Assembly: GCA_025738555.1 (NCBI GenBank) | Contig: JAOVFP010000011.1 | Location: 124,001 to 188,000 of the forward strand | Origin: Cyathus striatus | Taxonomy: Eukaryota > Basidiomycota > Agaricomycetes > Agaricales > Nidulariaceae | DNA length: 64,000 bases | Direction of reading: 5' to 3' | Shown here: positions 56,645 to 64,000 of the stretch, in pieces | How positions within the stretch are numbered: position 1 is the first letter of the stretch | Layout of the letters: each line of letters starts with the position of its first letter | Made by a program: the position numbers and the translations under genes | The notes under the pieces: generated by a model | Database searches by the model: none | Seen by the model: only the letters and a program-made list of their open reading frames with translations | Told to the model about the DNA's origin: nothing

Positions 56645-56652
56645 CAAATGGG
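56645..56652. repeat. Left 8-bp target duplication of E5 (CAAATGGG)
   Basis: Directly before CAGTACTTATCCC; identical octamer at 59151-59158. Confidence 0.92.
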
Positions 56653-56675
56653 CAGTACTTATCCCTCCCCCACCC

Positions 56676-56965
56676 TTTCACCTAAACTTCACGTGAATTT
56701 CACATGAACTTCACCTATTCACATGAATTTCATGTAAAATTCACATGAAATACACATTGAAGTAACATTTTCACATGAAATTCACATGTTTTCATGTGAA
56801 GTCCACATGAATTTCACCTTCATCTAGGATGTTCCAAAATCACAAAAATTTGGTGAAATTCAAGTGAAGTTTAGGTGAAAACTAAGTGAAATTTAAACAT
56901 GAAATTCACATGGAATTCACATGGAATTCACATGAAATTCATGTGAAGTACACATGAAATAGAGT
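56676..56965. repeat. E5 left subterminal array (11-bp ttcacatgaaa units)
   Basis: Units gaatttcacat, gaaattcacat and gaattcacatg occur, mostly in uninterrupted 11-bp register. Confidence 0.88.
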
Positions 56966-57059
56966 TAATCAATCAAATATATTATACCATCTAACAAGTA
57001 ACACAAAGTCAACAAGTGAGAACAAGATCAAAGCTTCATTCAAATACATTTTTAAACTA

Positions 57060-57485
57060 CTTAGGCCTCCCCCATTCGCTCCCCTCGCTATGCGCTATGC
57101 ATTCGCTCTCCCCTCGCTATACATTCCCCACCCCTCGCTGTGTTCTCCCCCCCTCGTTACGTGCTATGCGCTATGCATTCCCCCCCTTGCTATGTGTTCC
57201 CCTCCCCTCGTTATACATCCCCCCCCCTCACTATGCGCTCCCCTCCCTCGCTATGTGTTCTCCCCCTCCTCGCTATACGCCATGCATTCCCCCCCCCCCC
57301 CCCCCCTCACTATGCATTCTCCCCCCCCTTGTTATGCGCTATGCGCTATGCATTCTCCCCCCCTTGCTACGCACTATGCACTCCTTCCCCCCCCTCGCTA
57401 TACGTCCCCCTCCTTGCTATACGTCCCCCCCTCGCCATATGTCCCCCCCCTCTCGTTATGCGTCCTCCTTGCATCCATCTCCCCC
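57060..57485. repeat. E5 ctcgctatgcgctatgcattccccc repeat
   Basis: Units of 25-35 bp join ctcgctatgcgctatgcattc and C-runs of up to 20. Proline-rich frames here are repeat translations. Confidence 0.88.
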
Positions 57486-58335
57486 TATCGTTGTCGTTGT
57501 CACGACAGAGGGAAGGACGGAGGCGCTGGATGGCATGGCGTCGTTGTCGTTGTCACGGCGCAGAAGGAAGGACAGGGATGCTGGGTCATGTGGTGTCGTC
57601 ATCGTCGTCGTCAAGGCGCAGAGGGAACGACGAAGGCGCTGGGTGACGTGGCGCTCATCGTTACCTCGCCTCGCTATGCACCCCCGCCACTGCCACCCCT
57701 CCCGGTGGGCACTGCCCTCATCGTTGGTGTTTGGTATTTGGCGATGGCGTCATCGTGCTGCGACGCAAGGGGGAGGACGGGGCGCTGGGTGAGATGAGAC
57801 GCGTGGGGAGAAGGTGTCCTCACCAGCTGGGCGGCATGACGTCGTCGTGTCGCAACGCAGAGGGAGGATGGGGGCACTGTGAGAGGTGGCGGGGATGAGA
57901 CGTGTGGGGAGAAGAGACGGAGGACAGCGCACTTACCAGCTGGTTAGCAGGAGTCGTCGTCGTCGCGACGCAGAGGGGAGGACGAAGGCGCTAGGTGAGA
58001 TGAGACACGTGGGGGTGTCGCGACGCGGAGGGAGGACGGGGACGCTGGGAGAGATGAGACGGAGGACGGTGTCCTCACCGGCTGGGTGACATGGCGTCGT
58101 TGTCGTCACAACGCAGAGGTGAGGACGGGGGTGCTGTGAGACGTGGGCGCTGGGTGACGTCGCGGGGACGAGACGCGCGGTGACAGTAGCTGTCCTCGCT
58201 GGCTTGGTGGCATGGCGTCGTCGTATCGCGACGCAGAGGGGAGGACGGAGGCGGTGGGTGATGTGGTGACAATAAGAAACGGGGGGAGAGGACGCCTGGA
58301 GGACGCTGTTCTCGCTAATGTCCTCACCAGCGTGC
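57486..58335. repeat. E5 GC-rich repeat (tggcgtcgtcgtcgcgacgcagagg units)
   Basis: Eight or more units of about 80-100 bp include ggcatggcgtcgt, a cgacgcagaggg core and gaggacg...cgctgggtga. The core TCGTCGCGACG is palindromic. Similar units occur in E3 at 29930-30330. Confidence 0.85.
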
Positions 58336-58700
58336 ATGCGCTGTGGATGCTGTCATTAGCGTTCATCCTCATCGTTCACGCCGTCATCGACTCACCTGAT
58401 ATGGACAACTCCCTCGTTGTCCCCCTCACTCCCCTCCGTCTCCTTTAACCGTTCGTTGTGAGCCCTGGCATCTTGTCTGCCTCGCGTGTGCCCATTGCGT
58501 CGTCTGAATACGAGGAAGGGAAGAAGGAGGAGGGAGACGGAAGGGGAGCGGAGAGCCTGGGGGAGCGGAGGAAGGGTGATGGTGGATGGGCGGTCGTGAC
58601 GTGGTAACGTCGGAGGGTGCCATTAACCAAAATGGTCCGACACTGCCACGTACGGTTAGATGCTTAACCTATACGCTAATTTCTCCAACTGAAATAATGC
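58336..58700. other. E5 interior spacer
   Basis: GC-rich then AT-rich sequence between the repeat and the tRNA-like module. No gene. Confidence 0.4.
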
Positions 58701-58801
58701 TCGTGTGGTGTAGTGGTATTAGTTGGCTCAACGTGTGAATTTACATTTACGTAATGTTATGTGGGCGAGAGTTCGATTCGTCGTGGTGCCAATAACTTTT
58801 T
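58701..58801 (+). promoter_or_regulatory. E5 tRNA-like module, best-preserved B box
   Basis: TGTGGTGTAGTGGTATTAGT (58704-58723) is an A box and GAGAGTTCGATTCGTCG (from 58767) contains a canonical B box GTTCGATTC. GGTGCCAATAAC and a T5 run follow. The T arm can pair; the intervening region is longer than in a normal tRNA. It points to the GAGGTC end. Confidence 0.7.
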
Positions 58802-58849
58802 ATATAAGTACTATTACATCTACTAGTAGTAGTATCAAACACGGAATCA

Positions 58850-59130
58850 TGTTTACCTGAATTCCATGTGAATGCCAGGTGAAATTCACCTGGTTAATTC
58901 ACGTAGAATTCAGATATTCATGCCTTCATGTGTAATTCATGTGCAATTCACATGAATTTCATGCGGGGTTTTTCACGTGAATTTCATCTATTCACGTTGT
59001 TCCATATGAAATTCATGTGAATCACATGTGAAATTCACATGAAGCAATTTGCAGGGGATTCCCCCAAAATCCGAGAAAATTGAGGTCCAAAACTTCAGGT
59101 GAATTTCACATGAAATTCACATGAAAAGGG
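58850..59130. repeat. E5 right subterminal array (11-bp units)
   Basis: Units gaaattcacct, gaatttcatgc, gaaattcatgt and gaaattcacat occur up to the G-run next to the terminus. Confidence 0.88.
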
Positions 59131-59158
59131 TGGGGGAGAGTAAAGACCTCCAAATGGG

Positions 59159-60829
59159 GCACCCATTTCAACAACCAATGATGCTGCCATTTGGACCATG
59201 AGCACCATACTGGGGACAACCCCAACCTATGCCGCAACCAGCATCTCAATCTATGCCACAACATGCACTACAACCTATGCAACAGGTGACAACAAGTCAA
59301 ATCGAAGAGGTGGAGGTGGATGACACCAATAACGGACCACCAAACGGTAACACAAGGAAGGACAAAGGGAAAGAAGGCAACAGAAAAGGAGGTCATAGAG
59401 CAGGAGTGCGAAAGGGTAGACAGGGATGAGAGGAAGGTCCAGCTTATGCTGGAAAGACTACAAAACAAGGGAGCTACCCTCGAAAATGAAGAAGACATGT
59501 CACCAGACATCATCTTCTCAATCAAGACCCTATTCTCCAGAATAGACGACCTTGAACAAGAAAGAGGCCATCTACAAGCAAGGAACAAAGTGCTGGAAAC
59601 AAGGAACCACCAACTGGAGGCAGAAATCCAGCACATGAAGGCAAAACAACCTGCAACACAAGAGGACTCCCCTTCCCAGTACAGCCAGCCCCGAACACGA
59701 GAACCAGCCAAACAGGCAAGGATGGAACAGAAAACACAACCACCCCAGCCAAACACATGCCACCATGAGGAGCAACCTCAACCAAGCAGGTATCATCATA
59801 AGGAAACACCTTGACCTAGCCCTCGCTGATACAAGGAACCTCCTCACTACCAACAGAACAGGCAGGGAGGCACCTTCCAGACAGGGAGTTCACACCTCAT
59901 GAGAGCACTGCCAATGCAGACACCACGAAGTGAATCATCATCTACAACACGACAAAGCAGAGAACTGCCTCAATTAGAAGGGAAAATGGCACCAGCCACT
60001 CAGCTAGTTTGTCCAGGGGACCTACGACCACCACGAACCACCTGACACAATCCAGCAATGGACCATGACATCCTGGACAGACCAGTAATTCTGGGTGATG
60101 ACAACCAGAAAAACCACTCAATCCTAAAAGGGAGCCCTGGATGTCTGAGAAGCAGTGGAATCAAGAAATGTGAGATGTAAGAGCAGCCCAGCAGAAATTT
60201 GATCAACAAATGACCAGGAGGCAGGAGGATCAGAATGGTATAACTGGCTGTATCCCAGACATATTCAGAGTAGTTGCTGGCCAGCATGGGAGACTGGAAC
60301 ATGACAACTCACTGGCAGGCATGTATGGACCTACCATATACTTGTCACAATGAACAAACACTGCATACACTGGGGCACTGGCCACAGAAGCATCAAGGGT
60401 TGAGGTATGGAGCAACCAACCATATGTTCCCAATAGCCCAGTCTATGGGATCGCCCCACAAGGATTCCCCATGAATCTGCTCCAGGCAAATTGCCTAAAC
60501 AAACTGGCTCAAAGTTCGGCATATGAGGCAGAGGATAGGATCCAAGCCTATGAGCTTCTATGGGCCCTTATACTCACAGCAGAAAACACCCACTCAGAAG
60601 ACAGGGACTGCACAATGCATCACCTACTCATAGCCAATAACTTCTGGGATGGTATACCCATCCCAAATATCATGTTTCCCCCTGGGATCCCCATCATTGA
60701 AAGACCCACCACATTGCTATCAGGAAACACCTGTAATGCATCTGAAGGCACTGGATTACCCATTCCCAGCAACATGGATTTGATGAGGATAGACCAAATC
60801 TGTCAGTATGTAGTGCACCACGGACATCC
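59159..60829 (+). pseudogene. Unrecognised ORF, part 2: coiled coil and C-terminal block
   Basis: After E5 the frame gives Met/Pro/Gln repeats (SMPQHALQPMQQ). A charged segment with coiled-coil spacing follows, RIDDLEQERGHLQARNKVLE (about 59530-59600), and then a Pro-rich stretch. Further on, 60474-60829 encodes LNKLAQSSAYEAEDRIQAYE, LLIANNFWDGIPIPNIMFPP and MDLMRIDQICQYVVHHGHPE. Frame changes and TGA for Arg occur (for example near 60173). The reading frame continues past the hAT element at 63580. A gag-like retroelement protein is my best guess. Confidence 0.5.
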
Positions 60830-60837
60830 AGAGAGTC
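60830..60837. repeat. Left target duplication of hAT element (AGAGAGTC)
   Basis: Compare ATAGAGTC at 63572-63579; seven of eight bases match. Confidence 0.75.
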
Positions 60838-60982
60838 TAGTGTAGGAGGCACAACCTCCCAAAGCATTTGCCAATCACCTGGCATGGCGAGGCCCTGGCA
60901 TGGGAAAGTGGCAAGCCCTGGCGAGACTGGTGACAGGATAAATAGACATTTGTCTACTATGCATACAAAATATCTACTGTTA

Positions 60983-63347
60983 TCATATTCCCATTGAATT
61001 AAGTAATGAGTTAGCATCCCAAGGCTCATTAGCCTCTTCCTGCAGTCCTTGAGAGAGTGAATTTTCAATAGAAGGGAGCTGTCCTCGATGGATGGTATCA
61101 ATAATAGAAGTATCATATACTTCTCCCACTGGAATTAATGCACTGAGACCATCGCCAGTCTCAGTGGTAAATCCAGACTGCTCTAATGCTGCATATTCAC
61201 TTTCTAGTTCATTCAATGCAAAACTTTCTGTACTCTCAATGTCTGCACCCTCAAAGCCAGTTGCCAGAGGAGTAGGAATTGAAAAAGAATCTGTCAAGAT
61301 ATCAGCACGTTCTGAATCAATACCTTTTGAAGTAATATGCATATGTGCATGATGGCAACGTGGGTCCTTTCCTGCAGTAACAGCAGCTTCATATAATTGA
61401 CGGTTGTAGTGGTTCCGTAATGTTCCCAGTGATTCCAGATGAGCAATAGTCAGGCATGATCTTTTGACACTCTGAACTCCACCCAAATTGGAGAAGAAGC
61501 GCTCCACTTTGGCTGCATGTGGAATGATTGACATCATCTTGATAGCAAATGTTTGTATTGGATGAAATCCAATGACAGACTTCCACCATCCAATTGCATC
61601 GGCTTTCCCTCCTTTAAATGGTGGTTTCTCATTTGCATATGCTTGTATATCTTTCAACAAGTGCTCAGCATGTTTTCATGACCAACCCCATTTCTCTGCA
61701 ATGCCCAAGGCAATATGAAAAGCATCTTTAATAGTTCATGAGTGGACAGATGAAATTATAGCCAGTTTGCGACAGAGAGGGTGGAGAAACAATGCAAGCC
61801 AGTGAAGTTCAGTATTCATGAAATGAAAATAGTGTGTAACAGTCTCTTTCGCATACCGAAGAAATCCCCTATCCTCAAAATCTGATTCTGACAATTTACA
61901 GATCTCTCGCTGTGCCCATATAAGTTGTATCATGCAATCTGCCAGGGTAACATCCCTGGACTCGGTGTCTCCAATTAAATCTAGAAGTGGCTTGCAGATC
62001 TGAATGAACTCTTCATTTAGCTGCCATCAGCCAAGTTCTAAAACACTGGCAATGACATCACATCAGATAGGTGAGAGTCCATTTATTGCACGCTGAGCTT
62101 CATCACAGCTGCATAAAAGATATAGGATCTGCTTATGCTCTTGAATACTGAGAGCCTGAAGTATAACAGCATAAAACCGAGACTCTGTGTTCTTTTTCAA
62201 TCCATGTGTGACCCTATTCTCTTTCGCAAGTTGATCCAGCTGGCCACCCCAATAGTGCGATGCATTGAAGAATGTTACAATTTTGGTATTCTTCATAATT
62301 AGGTCCTTAACACTCAGAAAGCTCGCCACTTTCCCCATGATAGTGTTCATGCCATGAATAAAGCATGGTAGTTGCTATTATTTACATGGGTCAGCTTGGT
62401 ATCACTCATTTCATAGTATTAATACTCACCAGAATTCAAGGGTGACTATTTGTCCATTTGCAACGAAAAGCTTGCATAGTTGTTGGGTTGTCCATACAGA
62501 CAGCGGTGATAGTGCGAGAATTAACTTGCTTCTTAGTCAATGCTTCATCAGCAACAACAACAAGGTTGTCTGCAGTTGCATGCATGCTGGTGAGTTCTTT
62601 CAGTGCTAGAACAATAGGATATTCTTCAACTTCTGATACAAGACACCCATAGACACTCCGCTTCATGCTGTCTTCCCACCCATCCATCAAGTAGGTCAAA
62701 TCCCCCCTAGTTGCAAGCCTTTCAACATCTTTATTGTATGCATGCGCTTCTTCAGCTGGCAGATATGTTGACATGAGAATGAAACGCAAAGCTGGGGAAT
62801 AAGAAGGATGAATGTTTCCCACCCACTTCCGAAAGAAGTGACTATCAGCCTGATTAAATGGGATGTTTCCATGTATAAACCACCTGTTCTCGTGGTTAGT
62901 CCTGTGTTACTCCCCTCACCAGTAATTGACTCACTTTAGAAGCCGTGTATTAGCACTATCTTGCTCCCCCTTCATAAGTGCCCTATCCACAAAGCTTCCC
63001 ATTCCAGTTGTAATGATCATGTTTCCAGGTGAAACTTTCTGCTTCTTCTTGGGATGAGCCACCACAGATACATCAACATCACCCTCTGAGTCTGACACTG
63101 CTATGTTCACACCTCCACCCCGGTCCATAAGAATATCATTTGCATCTTTTCATACATCTTTTGGTGCATTACGACATTCATTAGGAGGCACAAAATGCTT
63201 TGGACAACGGCCATCATGATGAATGAGTAATGCTGAACAGTACTTGCATTCTACTATCCAGTGTCTCATCTTTGCATTCTTCTCTTTCTTAATAAAATTC
63301 TCAGAAACAAATGTGTCTTCTGGTGGTCCACCTTTGGCTCCACTCAT
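60983..63347 (-). pseudogene. hAT-family transposase with BED-type zinc finger and DUF659-like core
   Basis: The start at 63347 gives MSGAKGGPPEDTF, then HWIVECKYCSALLIHHDGRCPKH (BED-like finger, C-x2-C...H). After a probable intron (about 62930-62875) comes WFIHGNIPFNQADSHFFRKW, then DLTYLMDGWEDS (first Asp region) and VVVADEALTKKQ. ITAVCMDNPTTMQAF and VASFLSVKDLIMKNTKIVTFF follow, a long helical middle, and the C-terminal dimerisation block (IGWWKSVIGFHPIQTFAIKM, then VERFFSNLGGVQSVKRSCL). The acidic C-terminus ends at 60983. In-frame TGA occur near 63150, 62063, 62030, 61737 and 61680, each where Arg would fit. The enzyme is inactivated by these stops. Confidence 0.82.
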
Positions 63348-63498
63348 TTCAGCATAGTACGTATTGTAGGCAGTGAGGGGTACTCAGATATCTAGTGGAA
63401 CAGAGGGCAGTTCCAGCAGAATCATGTCATTTACTTATTTTTCTATTTACATAATAAAGTAGTCTTGCCAGGTCTTGCCAGTATCTAAATCTGAAGAA

Positions 63499-63532
63499 GT
63501 ATCGCCACCTGGTGATTGCCAGGTGGCGATAC
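63499..63532. other. Perfect 14-bp inverted repeat in the hAT 5' end
   Basis: GTATCGCCACCTGG (63499-63512) is followed by six bases and its exact reverse complement CCAGGTGGCGATAC. The arms contain the CCACCTGG/CCAGGTGG subterminal motif of the element, so it may be a transposase binding site pair. Confidence 0.9.
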
Positions 63533-63579
63533 CTGGCAAGGTGAGGTGGTGAGGTTGTGCCAACAACACTAATAGAGTC

Positions 63580-64000
63580 ACAATCCTATCACCAAGACAG
63601 TGATAGACTTCAGATTCCAAGTCTGCAGGCACACTGCATTCAGTTACTCCCTGGGCAGGGCAACAGCCCCATTCAGAACAGCAGCACAAGCTGCCTACCT
63701 TAGGGAGCTCACTTTCTTAGTAGCCCAACCTCACCTCTATTGGGAGGAGATCATGTGATGGAATAACACCCATCCAGAGGAACCATTCACCCCACAAAAT
63801 GGGCCAGAGTTCTCACTCAGACAGATACACATAGAGGAAGCACACGCTTCTAACATCAATTGATCCAATGTGGTAGAGGCACTCATACGGAATGGAATAC
63901 CACTCATGTGGGTGGACCACACATACCCATATGGCCTCCACTACCTAGAGGGACACTATGCCAGAACCCTCTTCCTCCATTCCATGCTGGACACCATTGA
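63580..64000 (+). pseudogene. Unrecognised ORF, part 3 (continues past window end)
   Basis: The frame resumes after the hAT duplication: NPITKTVIDFRFQVCRH, AAYLRELTFLVAQPHLYWEE, TGA, WNNTHPEEPFTPQNGPEF, NIN-TGA-SNVVEALIRNG, HTYPYGLHYLEGHYARTLF. Both TGA stand where Arg fits. The frame is open at the window edge. No family recognised. Confidence 0.5.

Larger units (their letters stand above)
56653..59150 (-). mobile_element. E5: 2.5-kb non-autonomous member of the CxC5/CxC6 transposon family
   Basis: The left terminus is CAGTACTTATCCCTCCCCC (56653) and the reverse-complemented right terminus is GAGGTCTTTACTCTCCCCC (ending 59150); both continue ACCCTTT. CAAATGGG is duplicated. It has both subterminal arrays (E4 type), a GC-rich repeat interior and an outward tRNA-like module at the GAGGTC end, but neither gene A nor gene B. 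It shows which parts are kept when genes are lost. It sits in the unrecognised gag-like ORF. Confidence 0.92.
60838..63571 (-). mobile_element. hAT transposon, 2.7 kb
   Basis: The left end TAGTGTAGGAGGCACAACC (60838) and the reverse-complemented right end TAGTGTTGTTGGCACAACC (ending 63571) share TAGTGT, then GGCACAACCTC. The 8-bp flanks AGAGAGTC/ATAGAGTC differ at one base, as expected for the 8-bp duplication of hAT elements. Subterminal CCTGGC/GCCAGG motifs lie at both ends. One transposase gene on the minus strand fills the interior. Its removal joins HHGHPES to HNPITKTVIDF in the host ORF. Confidence 0.85.

Noticed and set aside
57016..57797. 258-codon proline-rich ORF in E5
   Set aside because: It lies in a ctcgctatgcgc/C-run repeat, is open in three frames and has no counterpart in other copies.
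9430..58801. True tRNA genes
   Set aside because: A and B boxes are present, but acceptor and anticodon arms do not pair into a standard cloverleaf by eye. I therefore call them tRNA-like modules.
9095..59130. The arrays plus tRNA-like heads as a SINE family
   Set aside because: I first read each array plus head as a SINE. The tails pair as inverted termini of larger elements with 8-bp duplications at both ends, which fits DNA transposons and not SINEs.
2646..63900. Alternative genetic code (TGA read as an amino acid)
   Set aside because: Stops cluster at former CGA codons in decaying transposons, CGA still encodes Arg elsewhere, and genes also show frameshifts and deletions. CpG decay explains it better.
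1..64000. TET/JBP dioxygenase gene linked to KDZ elements
   Set aside because: Such genes are known to travel with KDZ transposons in basidiomycetes. I looked for an HxD...H double-stranded beta-helix pattern in the large frames and found none.

Overview
The window is nuclear DNA from a filamentous fungus, most likely an agaricomycete basidiomycete. The reasons are 50-60 bp spliceosomal introns, a CxC2-type KDZ transposase, several CxC5/CxC6 (KDZ-associated) proteins, a chromodomain Gypsy retroelement and a fungal hAT element. The species is not resolvable. I see no intact housekeeping gene. The window is a nest of transposons in decayed host fragments (an SPT5-like KOW fragment, a mitochondrial Lon N-terminal fragment and an unrecognised pseudogene).

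The main result is a family of five related DNA transposons (here E1-E5) whose ends can be read to the base. E1 is 9698-18181, E2 9064-33651, E3 23918-31635, E4 42052-50257 and E5 56653-59150. All five have perfect 8-bp target duplications and C-rich inverted termini. One end is always GAGNNC and the other CAGTAN. Next comes a subterminal array of 11-bp repeats. At the GAGNNC end there is an outward-pointing tRNA-like (Pol III type) module and then a GC-rich minisatellite region. E1-E4 also carry two head-to-tail genes. Gene A encodes an acidic protein with a lysine-rich tail. Gene B encodes a CxC5/CxC6 protein with candidate DDE-type motifs and a conserved last intron. E5 has no genes and looks non-autonomous.

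Layout: 1-1300 tandem arrays; 2646-6345 a decayed KDZ transposase; 6430-8480 a repeat array split by a 677-bp TA-flanked MITE; 8909-9063 plus 33660-33856 an SPT5-like fragment split by E2. E2 contains E1 (in its minisatellite) and a TA-flanked mariner-like element (in gene B) that itself contains E3. From 33.9 to 41.7 kb lie degraded sequence, an old solo LTR, a pseudogene and the Lon fragment. A chromovirus copy runs from about 41.7 to 56.2 kb with E4 in its gag; E4 gene A is itself split by a young solo LTR. From 56.3 kb to the end is an unrecognised gag-like ORF split by E5 and by a hAT element (60838-63571).

Most premature stops in these genes are TGA where related copies or families have arginine, which fits CGA to TGA decay of methylated CpG. 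Outer (older) insertions are more decayed than inner ones.
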